A stretch of 64,000 nucleotides of DNA from Chondrosia reniformis (lineage: Eukaryota; Porifera; Demospongiae; Chondrillida; Chondrillidae): assembly GCA_947172415.1 (NCBI GenBank), contig OX359193.1, positions 7,961,501-8,025,500 on the forward strand. The letters run 5' to 3'. Below the pieces are notes generated by a model that ran no database searches, was not told the DNA's origin, and worked only from the letters and a program-made list of their open reading frames with translations. Shown here piece by piece: positions 12,704-25,229 of this stretch. A program made the translations under genes and the position numbers. Each line of letters opens with the position of its first letter. Position 1 is the first letter of the stretch.

Positions 12704-13555
12704 CCAGGTGCTTGTTTTAAAAGCATATTCATGGACTAATATACTAACTTGTGTACTGTGGAAGCCCAATAATCCTAGGACACCTTTATAGATTTCTTTT
12801 GGGATTCTTTGAAGCATCATAGTAACTTGTAAACCTACGTACATGGTTATATACACAAATGCATGGCAGACATGTACTGTTACTATATGAGAGTGAGAAA
12901 AAGATATTTAAAATACATATCCTGGCAAGGTCATTGAATTAAAGATAGGGAAATACACACACATATATATGTACATGTATGTATATACGTACGTATATAT
13001 ACGTATAGCTATATAGCTAGCTAGGGTTACAACAGCCAATGTACACATATGCACAACTTTTCATGTACACACACGCATGCATATATATAGTGGTGAAAGT
13101 AAGATTCACAGAACTAACACGAGTTGATATAGTGTAAATTGTAAATTAATAGGATGTACAGTGTATGTGGAAACAAACTTAAGCATTCGTTTTCTTTAAT
13201 ACTGGTGGCTTCTTTAGTCTCTGAAGCAAATCACATGCTAACCTTCACTTTTTAGCCATTTCAATCCTGGGCTGCCTGAATGCCATGGTAACAGGGCAGT
13301 TATACCCTGTCAACTCAGACTTTAGTGTAGATGCGTACATTGGTATATATAAGATGAGCTCTTTAATATAAAATGTCAAAACAAGCAGTCAATATCATTA
13401 CAAAAATGTTTAAACATGCTGTAATTATGCACTAAACTATTCCAATATATAAAGCAGCATCTTGTCTAAATAAGTTCATGCACAAACTAAAATTATGAAA
13501 ATAAATTAATAAGTAATTCTAAACATAAAGACATACAGCCTGTGTTTCAATGAAG
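12704..13555. other. Intergenic region between helicase copy 1 and EGF gene copy 1
   Basis: About 850 bases with no supported gene. It should hold the 3' UTR of the helicase (both genes are on the minus strand) and the upstream promoter of the EGF gene. Near 12,955-13,030 there is a run of alternating TA and ACGT palindromes. Most of the region is matched at 27,913-28,532 and 63,392-64,000. Confidence 0.6.
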
Positions 13556-16500
13556 CTACAATCTCTTCACTTGTTCTTCGATAGATGCAATCCAATTCTT
13601 AGAAGGAAAGTTTCGGGAGTCCTTAATAATATAACCATTTTTATTGTATCTTTTCCACAGACGTTCCCAAGTTTTGTCATAATTAAGAAGTACATTATTT
13701 CCTGCAAAGTATGATTTACAAAAAAAACAGAAAATTGAATATACAGTATGTACATACGTACGTACATACGTGCACATCTTGATTGATGCATGTGAACTCA
13801 CCAAGTATAATCATACCAACCCTCGCTCTGGTAATGGCAACATTGATGTGTCTTTTATCTGCAACCATTCCAAGGTGATCCTGTCGCCAACGTCGATCAG
13901 CTCCTACCTTCTTACGATCACAAATATGTTCTCGGGGTAGTGAGCGTACAGTGGATAAAATAACTATACCATACTGACTTCCTATAGCATGAGTGAAATA
14001 AAAGAATCATATATTAGTAATCATAGAATCAGATATGATCAGCACCTTGACTGGCATCCACTGTCTCAACAGTACAATCTTCATCAACTTTGAGACCTTT
14101 CTTCTCAAGTTTCTCCTTTATGCACTCCTTCTGTGCTTTATAGAAGGTCAGCACACCTATGGAGAAACCTCTTTCTTGGGACTTTGACACTTTTGCAGCT
14201 TTTCTAAGCACTTCAACAAGAGACACCTAAACACAGGAGCACATGTAGACACACTTTTATGTAAAGACAAAATGATTAATTACACTAATGATACTAGAAC
14301 ATACAGCTTTATCAGCTTCCTTTTCATTCTTGTAAGAGTGCTTTCTTCCACTTTCCTGACAGTCACCATATATAGGGCAAAATGCTATAGGATGCCTCAC
14401 ATCTAAATGAAGGTAATTTATAGTTTATCTTATCGTTTAAATCGATTAACAGATAAAAAGTGAAAAGCTACCTTTACGTGGCCAGAGATTTTGCAATTCC
14501 GTGAATTGTTGAGCTAAACCTAAGGTACTGTCAAATGCATCTTTCAACTTTCCTTGATAGAATTCATCAGATGGGAAAGCACTTAAACTTGCAGGCTGTA
14601 TAAAAATGATATACAATATGTATATAAAAAAGTGACACAGTACATTTACAAAATGCACACAATCACATACGTAGGCTACAGATACTTACCATCCTATATT
14701 GAGATTCCAAACATGTAAAATAAGGAAACTTTAAGTTATCAGTCCTCTTCTCAAATTCTGATGTTAATAATTCTGCATATCTTTCAAAAAGTGTATATTT
14801 CAAACCCTTTTCCTCAGCTAGCCTGCTGTGTATTATTGGCACCAACTGCTTATGGTCTCCAATTAGCACAACACGGTCAGCCAAGTTGATAGGAGCCATA
14901 GCCTCTGGTTCTGTACAGCGTGATGCCTCATCAATAACACACTGCACTGCATGAAAATATTTATTAATTCTGTCACCTGCTGCTTCATTACAGGTACAGA
15001 GAACAATATCAAATTTTCCCTCTTGGATTACAGCCTCTTCAGCTTCAGTAACCAGTTCACGATATTTCAGCCTATCTTTTAGAGAAGGCACTTCCCCAGC
15101 TTTTGCACAAGCACTAAACTGCCTCTCCAAGTCCTTAAGCAGCTTTGCATTTCCATGCTTATGAACAAGATGATGGAGTGACTCATCTTGCAAGGTAGCA
15201 TCAGGTTGAGCAGGTGTCTCTTCATCATGAAATAAAATCTTGTAAGCAGCTGGGCCTTCAAAGTCTTTTCTCTCAATACCTCTACCATACATACGGAGAA
15301 TTTTAATTCCATCTTCATCTCCAATCCTATTAATACTGACTTGCTTAAGCATTCCTATACAAAAAATTAAAATCTTTTGAATAATTATTCAATAGAAACT
15401 TTTCCACTGATCAGCTGACCTGCCACTATATCCACAGCTCTATTTGAAGGGGCACAATAAAGGACACATTTCATTAACTTTCTTTTGGTCTCTGAGTCAC
15501 TCTTTTTATGTTCCTCAGATTCAACTTCTTCTGAATCAGCAGATCTCTTTTGGGCTTCCCTATTCAGCATGGCAAAGGCATAAGCAATGTGAGCTCCTGT
15601 TACACTCTTTCCGGTTCCTAAGAGTTAACATGACATACGTAGTCATTATACCTAACTGGAGCTGTAGGTATCGCTTTATCACTAACCAGGAGGGCCTTGA
15701 ATTACTTCAAACACATTGTTTCAGGCACAATCTATAGCATGCCTTTGACTCTCATTGAGGAGGCCTCTGGAATCTCTAAATCCTTCATAATCTTCAAAAC
15801 TTTCCGAGTCATCATTTGTATCACCATCAGAAGCTTTAGCATCCCAAAGTTTATAAATACACGTATTTTCCATGACTACCTTTAAAACTATATGAGTTAA
15901 AATTAACAATTTGGTATAAATAATGTTAGTAGTTCACTGTATAATTAAATAATACTTTAAAACTTTGAGTACGTATATTGAAAGAAGTGGTTTCTACCTA
16001 CAACACTTGATCCCTTTTAAATATACCATTTGTGCTTGGAAAGTATTTAAGCAATAGATAAATGTTACCACAAAATTCATTTCCTTACACACACAGAATT
16101 AGGAAAGGTACACCATGCAGGGCAGGTTAATCAAATGTACATGTGAAAGTCTATTATAGTTACCTTGAGAGTCTGTAGTACACTCCAATTTGTGTAGTTC
16201 AGCAATATTTCCAAGAGCAATAATCTTAGATAATCTCTTCTTTCTCTGCTTTAAAGCATTGTAGACTCGTCTATAAAAGAAGAAAGGTAGTAATTCTTGC
16301 AGTAAGTCATATTAAATGGACTCTGTACTCACTTTACAGGAAGAGCCATAGGAATCAACTGTAATTCACAAGTGTAGATATTTTTCTCTAGTAATTCCTT
16401 TATCAGAGGAGAAACAAGAGTATTGTATTCTCCAACAGCTATAAAGCATATCTAGAAAGAAAAATGACTATTATAACACAAATATGTAACAGCACATATT

Positions 16501-19500
16501 AGGTATAGATTTAAACAGATATTACCATATAAGTAAAGATTGTCTTTGTCTATATACGTATATACACAACCTACATAGACAGTGTCATTTATCTTGCTAA
16601 TTTGTACGTATATTCATGTACATACATCATATATAAACTAAAAACTCAACCTAATGTATATGTACAATGTATGTAGATGCATATAAACATACACACGGCA
16701 ATAAGCCAATGTCCTATTGCTTTACAATACATAATGCCGTCTATATGTATACACGTACACAACCTACATTGACAGTGTCAGGATTCTGAAGACTATTACT
16801 CTCAGCCAAAGCAACCTCTTCAGTTTCATGAGGCAAATCTTTCCTTTTCTTGGTTACCTTGTCAATAATTAGATGAAGCACTGTGCGTGCATAACCATCA
16901 AAATTTGGTCCCAATTTGGACTCGTACTTTCTATACAACTTATCATTTTTATCCAAATAGATTTCATATCTAGCACACACTAAACATCCTCTTTCTATGC
17001 GAAACAATTCCTGAATACGTTGTACAAATTCTTTTGAAAGAGTGGCGGTAATACTGCCAACTGGTTTGTAGAGTTCTTCCCCATATGTGGTGTTAGGTAC
17101 TTCAAATCCTTCAAATTTTAGGTCAAAGTCTGTTATTACTAAACATCTGTTAGCTTTGCTCAACTTAGGACCATTCTTGGTCCCGTCGTCTGAAGTGGTG
17201 TCTTGAAAATCCTTCTGGATACTACTAGCAGCACCCTCAGCCAACAGAAGCTCTTCCCAGAATTCCCTATAAAGGTCCAAGCTTGACCATTGCTTTTTCC
17301 ATTTTACCAATTTAAAACCAGAAGTGAAACAGGCCTCCGGATTCTCCTGGTGCTGGAAACAGATTTTGAGATCAGGACTTAACTCAAGGAGCTGGATTTT
17401 TGGTTTAAGAATTGGTCCAGTTGGATTACAACCAATCCAAACATTGATTGGTTGTAGTGGTATCAATTCAAAAAGGTCTGCTATGATCAAAAAAGGCACA
17501 TCTTTATAGCAATGTGGCTCAAGGGGTTTCCTTTTATCCTCTTTACCTTGCACAAATTTGTTACATTGATTTGTTGGAATACTATAATCTTTACTTGTGG
17601 CTCTAAGCTTTGGATTAAACCTTGCTTTTTTCAGCAGTGATAATTTCTTTAACAAGGGACGACTAGTGCGTATTGAAGCATCTTTCAGAAAAGACAATAG
17701 TAATTCATATGTTTCTCTCCCCAGTGTAACTGCAGTTTTAGGATATTCAATTTCATACTTCAACTCATGCAATGTTTGCCTTGTATCTGGAGCAAATAGT
17801 TGCAAAGTATGCTTAGATAATTCCATTCTAGTTTGGTTTTGAGTTGCAGTTAGCAATCGAAACTGTCTCTCATTCTCTGAGATGTATCGAAAAGGGTTAC
17901 AGGTCCTAAACGAGGTTAATTTTGTGATGAACTGTAGGCACTGATTGGAGTGTGTTATCTGACCAATGTCTATTATAGCTACCCTTTCAGGTCTAAAATG
18001 TTCTAGACCTTTGTGACATAAGGAAAATTCAATGAAGCGCTCTTTCACATTATGTATTAATGCAGTACAACGAATTGAGGACTGTTGAACTTGTAAAGCA
18101 GTTTGGAGAAGTGACACATCTCGATGCAGCTTTTTGGAATTAGACCTGGCTACTGAGGAACGATAGGCCACCTCTGGAAGTATCTTGGCTAACCAGTTGC
18201 CATCTTTGCTTTTTGGACAGAATGACTCTGACAAGCAACATTGTGCATATATATCAAATATTGAATCAAAAGGCTGACAGTATGATGTTACAACGCCCTG
18301 ATACTTGTGATTAGAGTCTTTCCTTTGCCATTGTGTTTCATCTTTACTGGCACAGGTAAACTCTTCTTCTTGTATGACAGCTTCAAAGGCATCCAAGAGT
18401 GCAATGAATTCTGGATAGGAATCATAAGCCTTAAGAATGGTTTCAGCTTGCTCCAGGTTCGGTTCTTCTAAAAGCTTGATAACCTTTCCCAGAATATCAA
18501 ACCTAATCAGTGGACCACTCTTTGGAAATAAAGAGCGTTTAGGTTGATTGACTAATTTTTCTAATAACCAAGCAAAATCACTACCAATATTATAAACTTT
18601 TGAGAAATCCTTTATTAGTTCTTGAAACCTTTCATTGTAACTCTCGGGGCTCGGTTGAACATTTAGCAAAATATTCTTTGGCATATTTAAAGAAATGCTC
18701 TCAGCTGCTTGCATATTAGCAAATGTCAGAAAGGTATTGACCATTCCACCTACTAGCGGACATTCTGAAATGTCCTTTGGTACCTTACATAGGAACTGAT
18801 CATTTGGTTGCCAATTTCCAGCTAAATCTAGCAGCGTTTCTAATATATTTTCTTTGTAATCTTCTTCTGCTTCTTTTAAAGTATATCTCTTACAGCATCT
18901 GACCCTTGCTTGAAGGAACCTCATGGATGATGGTTTTTTGTCTGACTTAGAGAATGTAACAACAAAGGTTATTGTATTCTGAGTCTTATCTTTTGAGAAG
19001 GATAACTTCTTAATCATTTCAGTTGAAAGAACAGGATAGTAATTAGCATCATTATAAAATGAGGAAACAACGCTAAAACTATACCAATGCTTGAATTTAG
19101 CTTCATTGAATTCTGATGTTCTTGACAAAACTGATGCCACATTAGGAATGTGTACTTGGACTTCATAATTGTCCCTATTATCGGACAAGGAAAAGGCATA
19201 ATTGGCTGTGTCATGTTCAGAAGACATGCATATTGCAATGGCATCAGAATAGTCTGGAGTGTGGACAACTTCAGCAGTACCTAATTCCAAATTAATGGGA
19301 GAACGTTCTACTTGATATTGTGTATATAGAATCCGTTTGGCATTGCTAAAAGATGTACCTCGAGGAATCATGCCAATTACTGCTCCTTCTGGATAAGGCT
19401 CTGAAGGATTCCAAGCTAGTGGTCTTACTACAAAGAGAAGATCTTTGGCAAATTCAACTGAAAGAGTGTTACTAATTTTAGGTAGTCCATTTTTAATACT

Positions 19501-19680
19501 GCTCAGATCATAACATATTACGCTTTTTGTCTGTGGCTTTTCAAGTGCCACTTTGATATGGTCTATTTCCCTTTCTAGGAAGTATTTTGAGAGTCTAGGC
19601 AAGTTAGCTAATTTTGGACTTATACCATCAATTGGTATAAACAAGTGAGGATTGTCTACGTCAACTTCACAAATCACTGG
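13556..19680 (-). pseudogene. HELZ2-like helicase, copy 1, truncated at 5' end and with a nonsense codon
   Basis: The 3' half of a HELZ2-like gene. Exons matched to the complete copy: 16768-19680 (cut by the seam), 16333-16451, 16164-16270, 15687-15887, 15420-15617, 14690-15354, 14472-14595, 14305-14402, 14046-14226, 13802-13981, 13556-13701. It holds the RNB-like region and helicase domain 2 (GTGKS, IDEAS, SQYRM, VDASQG, then the motif VI region). Two defects: the 5' part with kinase, zinc-binding region and helicase 1 is gone, and codon TGA at 15721-15723 stands where the other copy has TTA, four residues before the QGPPG half of the Walker A motif. The last exon stops three residues earlier than the other copy. 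The first 14 codons of the open frame over the seam are antisense EGF-gene sequence. Probably a pseudogene; a stop-interrupted transcript is possible. Confidence 0.75.
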
Positions 19681-19684
19681 ACTT
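19677..19684. other. Rearrangement junction: helicase exon joined to EGF-gene exon
   Basis: Left of this point the sequence follows the helicase exon (like 35,020-35,040); right of it follows exon 11 of the EGF/sushi/Ig gene (like 8,888 onward). The change occurs inside two coding exons with at most a base or two of shared sequence, so it was not made by long homology. Reading from the EGF gene, the frame meets a stop (19,667) a few codons after the joint, so no fusion protein forms. Confidence 0.85.
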
Positions 19685-21380
19685 AGATTTAGCCGGACAT
19701 GTAATAGTGGATACGCCGGCACAACATCCCTCGTCTATAATCCCAGTATCTAACTCTCTAGCACTGAAGTACTGGCTAGGGGCTCCAGATGGTTTTACCA
19801 CAGCCAGTAGTGGCACGGGCTTCTTGTAGAGGTCTTCTTCCTTACCTCCTAACTCTAATGACATTGTGTGAAAACCAGCACTTTTTGGATTTAGTGTAAC
19901 CATAGCAACAGGATTGCCTTTATTTAAGGTAATTCTAGAAGGCATGGGTTCCAACTGTGGTGATTTAAACTCAACTGTCAGTTCTGAATCGGGATGTGCC
20001 TCCACCTCTATTGTATGCAATGTTCCAACACTAAGCAAGGGAAGTTCCGGGATGGACAGAACACCCGTTTCACATGACCTGCCTGTGTATCCTGTACCCT
20101 CACAATCACATATATAGTCATCTTCTTCAGTGACAGAACAGATTCCTCCGTGGAAACAAGGATTAGAAGAGCACAGATCTCCCTCTGTAAGTACATATAT
20201 ACACATATACTGTAGCAGACACCTTGATATTGGTCAATTAAAGTTACAAACCTTTACACTGAGGTTGTTCTGTCCATTCTACTGATGTTCCATTCTCATT
20301 CAGAACACACGAGATACTGGTCACAGACCCCATATCATCAACTAAAGTGTACCCTGAGGCACACTGTACAGTGCAGCTGGTGTTGAAGTCTCCACTGCAG
20401 GGTTGAAAGACATTTACAAATGGAGGTGGATCTTGAATGACGTCCTTGCACTTCATTGGGGAACACAGACTCCTAATACCAGACCAAGATACATTGGTTA
20501 GACATGTTCTGTTGGCAGAGCCCTCCAGATTGTATCCTAGGAAACAACTGAACTGACAGGTACTGCCAACTCTCAGAAAGTCAGAATCGCAGGCCAATGA
20601 ACCATGGACCAAATCATTGAACTCAGAACAGGAATACTCTGTCAGAAAAAGAAGCATTGTTGAGTTACCTACGTAGTGCTAGCATAAAAGTGTTGGTTAC
20701 AGTGAGGTATACCTGAGGATGATCTGATTTACATCGTATATACTTTATATATATTCATAGATTTAGTATATTAATGACCTCCCTTTTTACTGATACAAAA
20801 TGCAATGGATGTAATGTGTATATATGTACATATATATTAAATAATTGCTGACCTGTACATGAACGACTGTCTGCATTTAGGAAGAAATGCTGAGGGCAGG
20901 TACATGTAAAGCTTCCTTCAGTATTGGTACAGCCATACTCGCACCCACCATTGTTTTGAAGACACTCATTAACATCTAATTATAATAGATGAACACAATT
21001 ATATTGTATTAAGGCTTATGTGTGTATATCTATAAGTGCATATATAGAAAATATAAAACAATGTAGTGTATTAGAAAATTGAAAATATATCTACATGTAA
21101 ATTGATAAACATTACAATTATTGAATGTTTTTAAGGATGCCATCATTATACAGTACATTTTCACTATATATAATGGAAGGTTTCCCAACTCACCCAGACA
21201 ACTTCTTTGATTTGTTAATTACATTAAGAAAATAGCCTGGGAAACATTGACATTCAAATGATCCTGGAATGTTATTACATAACTGTTCACAACCAGAAGT
21301 ACCAGCTGTACATTCATCAATATCTACAGGTATGAATACAGTCTTTATAATTATAATACATGTTTATATATGTATATATA

Positions 21381-21760
21381 CAAGTAAAAATAAAAAACAT
21401 TTACAAAAATGATGTTAGAAGTAGAAATGGCAGTGTTCACTAATACATCTGCAAAAAGTATCGAAACAAGACACTGATTATATGATAAGGCTAATCATAC
21501 AGAAGTTGCATATATACTGAAATTTAAGTAACTTAACCATACACTTCTGTGTTTGGGCGCACTAACCTTAAGTAGGAATGGTGCGCCCAAACACAGAAGT
21601 GTATGGTTAAGTTACTTAAATTTCAGTATATATGCAACTTCTGTATGATTAGCCTTATCATATAATTAGTGTCTTGTTTCGATACTTTTTGCAGATGTAT
21701 TAGTGAACACTGCCATTTCTACTTCTAACATCATTTTTGTAAATGTTTTTTATTTACTTG
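21381..21760. mobile_element. Long hairpin (foldback) element, copy 1
   Basis: A near-perfect inverted repeat: left arm 21381-21562, right arm 21581-21760, about 18-base loop. The ends read CAAGTAAA...TTTACTTG. It has no coding capacity. It interrupts the intron between EGF exons in copy 2; copy 1 of the gene (near 10,580) lacks it. It resembles foldback or palindromic MITE elements; no target duplication longer than TA is visible. Confidence 0.8.
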
Positions 21761-22314
21761 TATTCCCCCTTTTTTCCTCTTAATATTACTTGTTTTAAAT
21801 TGATTTGAAAGTTTTCTTGGCGAAGATCTCAAAATAACGTCTTAGACAAGAGAAATATGCCGAAAACCATGATCTCTTAATTAAAAAATGGCGTCCGAGA
21901 AGACCACAATTTTCGCTCTTCACAATTAACATGTTTATTGTAGAGCGCATTCAGATTTAGGGCTGTCTATTCCCTAGTTCCGAAATATTTATGACGATTT
22001 ATAACTAGTACGTGCCCGCACAAGTTCGCATATTAGCGCTAGTCTATTCAATAAAAGAAGAAGAAGAAGAAAAAATGAATTTTGGAAGTGGGTCTATTCC
22101 TAGTTAGCCGCTTTTTGAACGCTATAGAGCGTGTAGAGCGTCGAAACATGTTTTGGCATTTAGGAAAGCGTGCATTAATCGCTGCAAATAACCGAATATA
22201 ACCGAAAATCGCTTCGTTGGCGATTTATTAGGTGTTGATTGCTAATACATTGGATAGGGCGGCCATTTTTTTTTCCGGCCATTCCTACTTAGAGAGTACT
22301 ACCGTACTCTCTGA
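21761..22314. mobile_element. Non-coding element tail with 3' terminal hairpin, copy 1
   Basis: A 554-base stretch directly after the hairpin element, repeated almost unchanged at 25230-25789. It includes a GAA run (22,065-22,080) and ends with a 9-base stem, 4-base loop hairpin (AGAGAGTAC TACC GTACTCTCT) followed by GA, then host sequence beginning with T. A terminal CTGA next to a hairpin with insertion between A and T is suggestive of Helitron or Helentron ends, but the hairpin is closer to the end than usual and no 5' TC is evident. Confidence 0.5.
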
Positions 22315-22921
22315 TATATAATACTTGTATGACATGTCTATGTACAGTAATATATACCTTGGCAATCACTTCCATCTGCAGTTGGTTCATATCCATTTTT
22401 ACAAGTGCATACAAAGCCTCCCTCAGTGTTTTGACAGTTTTGTCTGACTGTACAGTTATGCGTTTCTTGTGCACACTCATCAGTATCTGTAAATATGTAT
22501 ATATGTACTTGTACTGTATATATATAATAAACAGCATGTATATACAGTATATAATAATATCCATTGGTACTCTGTTTAGCTAAGTGATTCATAGGTGTGA
22601 TAGCTACCTTCACATGACAAGCCATCTGCTCTCAATTGAAACCCTGTAGGACATTCACACAAGTAAGAGCCGATTGTGTTCACGCAGTCATGTTGACAGC
22701 CACCATTGTACGTCAGACATTCATCTTTATCTGTATAGATAGCAAGGAAAATATATACATATATATAGACATTCAATCTGTACAATCATACAGTACATAT
22801 ATATATATATTTTGTATTTGACTAATGGAAGTCATTTTCATATGATTCAGAAGTTAAATTTAATATGTACTGTGTAAGTGATTTGAATCTCAGTGGTTGA
22901 AAATACCAGATATATACGTAT

Positions 22922-23143
22922 ATCCTGATTGTAATTAACACATGCAAGTTTATGCATATTTAAATTAACAGGTATTGTGCAATTTTTTTTGAAACCACAA
23001 GTGCTTCACTTGCATGTAATGGATTATATAAGTAGTATATACCAAGTTTATCACACCTATGAGCCCAAAAAGGATGAAACAACTGCCTGTGTCTCTTTTA
23101 TGATTTCAATTGTATTATAGGATTGAAGTCTTAGTGTATAAAA
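22922..23143. repeat. Direct repeat R1, copy 1
   Basis: About 222 bases nearly identical to 24746-24966, each followed directly by a copy of the hairpin element. The pair brackets the gene fragment at 23,662-24,445. No coding content seen. Confidence 0.75.
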
Positions 23144-23503
23144 CAAGTAAATAAAAAACATTTACAAAAATGATGTTAGAAGTAGAAATGGCAGTGTTCA
23201 CTAATCCATCTGCAAAAAGTATCGAAACAAGACACTGATTATATGATAGGGCTAATCATACAGAAGTTGCATATATACTGAAATTTAAGTAACTTAACCA
23301 TACACTTCTGTGTTTGGGCGCACTAACCTTAATTAGGAATGGTGCGCCCAAACACAGAAGTGTATGGTTAAGTTACTTAAATTTCAGTATATATGCAACT
23401 TCTGTATGATTAGCCTTATCATATAATCAGTGTCTTGTTTCGATACTTTTTGCAGATGTATTACTTTTAACATCATTTTTGTAAATGTTTTTTTATTTAC
23501 TTG
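23144..23503. mobile_element. Long hairpin element, copy 2
   Basis: Same inverted-repeat element as at 21381, but its right arm lacks about 24 bases near 23,462-23,465 and it is not followed by the hairpin-ended tail. The loop is at about 23,325-23,340. Confidence 0.75.
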
Positions 23504-23661
23504 TATATATTTAATTCATATAGCAGTATATTTAGTGCTGTAACTCTGTCCAATGGGCAAATACAGTATATGAATCTTGACCTGTGTGTCATCATTCACA
23601 GACATGTATAAGACATTTCCAATGAGTTTTATAACTGTAACACTTAATTTACCAATAGATT

Positions 23662-24445
23662 TTAAAAGTATTGAGAACAATCAATCTCCAAACAAATAAT
23701 ACAATAAATACTTCTCATATTGTCTGATACACGTTTGCATGGGAGGCAAACAGTTTTACAAATGTCTTCCATGTTTTCTTTGTCTGATCTTTCATTTCCA
23801 TTGGCCAACTGCAGGTCACCTGGATTCAAACCTGAGCCACTGCTATAAGAAACAGACTCAGTAAATAGCATGTCTGACTCATGCAATGATCCATGGCCAG
23901 TTTCATGAGATTTCATTTTGAATCCATCTTTTAGAGATGAGCTTTTAAGTTTTCTTGAGTGCTCTAGATCTCTCATATCTGTCCCTGTACACATAATAAC
24001 TATATTATACATTCATACAATGTACGTAATTGTATGTACATATACATATATTACACATATAAGTCTATAAGACTCACAAAAGATCAAGAAGAAGATAAAG
24101 ATTCCCAGGGTCACTGATGAAGGGTGGAATTGACAGAAACAGCTGCCAGGCCCAGCGGAGAGGAAGAGAAAGGAGAAGATATACATATACTGTATGTAAT
24201 AGTTGGGACACTCCTGTGACTGATAATATTAGATCACAGTCAAGTTCCCGACAGTCAGATTTATTGCAGTGTCCATCTACTGATAGTCCATCACCTGTGA
24301 CTGACAATAAGGCACTTTCAACACTATCCAAAGACTGACACAACGTCTCCATGCATGTCAGTGGAGGTGGAGGAGAAGAGGTAGGGAAAGGTGAAGGGGT
24401 GAAGATGTAAGAAGGTTGAGTGAAACCTGTTGATGCTGCAGGTGT
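23662..24445 (-). pseudogene. Two-exon 3' fragment of an unrelated gene (hydrophobic segment plus tail)
   Basis: Exon 23662-23984 (stop TAA) encodes about 107 hydrophilic residues rich in Ser, Lys and Glu with two CxxC-like pairs near the end. The upstream exon runs from an AG near 24,445 to a GTGAGT donor after 24078. In the frame that agrees in phase, its end encodes a short hydrophobic stretch (VTLGIFIFFLIF) preceded by GPGSCFCQF, so the pair looks like the membrane segment and inner tail of a receptor. That frame is not open across the whole upstream exon, so the fragment is partial or decayed. A similar 105-base segment lies at 53,917-54,022. I do not recognise the gene. It lies between the two R1 repeats inside copy 2. 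Confidence 0.4.
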
Positions 24446-24745
24446 AAATTGAAAAGTTTATAATTATAATTATTCCAAGCAATTTTTGATCATGATACGT
24501 ATATAAGTCTATATACTTTATGAAGTCCTAATAAATTGCTATATATAAATATTATATGCTTACTTACTGTAACCTACACTATTGTGAATAATCACATTTT
24601 GCTACTTAATGCATATACATACGTACTGCACATATATATACGTATATACTTAGATAAATATAGAAAGGATCTATTATTAGAAACTGCCTTATAATATTGA
24701 CGTACCAGAAAAGATGCATGGTATTTCCAAAGTTCAAATAAGGGA

Positions 24746-24966
24746 ATCCTGATTGTAATTAACACATGCAAGTTTATGCATATTTAAATTAACAGGTATT
24801 GTGCAATTTTTTTGAAACCACAAGTGCTTCACTTGCATGTAATGGATTATATAAGTAGTATATACCAAGTTTATCACACCTATGAGCCCAAAAAGGATGA
24901 AACAACTGCCTGTGTCTCTTTTATGATTTCAATTGTATTATAGGATTGAAGTCTTAGTGTATAAAA
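24746..24966. repeat. Direct repeat R1, copy 2
   Basis: Second copy of the 222-base repeat at 22922, differing mainly in the length of a T run. It is again followed by the hairpin element. Bases 24,446-24,745 before it show no gene. Confidence 0.75.
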
Positions 24967-25229
24967 CAAGTAAATAAAAAACATTTACAAAAATGTGATG
25001 ATGAACCATACACTTCTGTGTTTGGGCGCACTAACCTTAATTAGGAATGGTGCGCCCAAACACAGAAGTGTATGGTTAAGTTACTTAAATTTCAGTATAT
25101 ATGCAACTTCTGTATGATTAGCCTTATCATATAATCAGTGTCTTGTTTCGATACTTTTTGCAGATGGATTAGTGAACACTGCCATTTCTACTTCTAACAT
25201 CATTTTTGTAAATGTTTTTTATTTACTTG
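24967..25229. mobile_element. Long hairpin element, copy 3 (left arm deleted)
   Basis: Most of the left arm is missing: after about 35 bases it jumps to the region near the loop. The right arm is complete. It is followed by the 560-base tail as in copy 1. Confidence 0.75.

Noticed and set aside
19660-19722. Start of the helicase copy 1 open frame as a real N-terminus (MPAYPLLHV...)
   Set aside because: The first 14 codons are EGF-gene sequence read in another frame across the rearrangement seam; no signal or promoter supports them.
21381-21760. Hairpin elements as a microRNA gene
   Set aside because: The arms are far longer than a typical precursor and the element is repeated with clear end sequences, so a mobile element is the better call.
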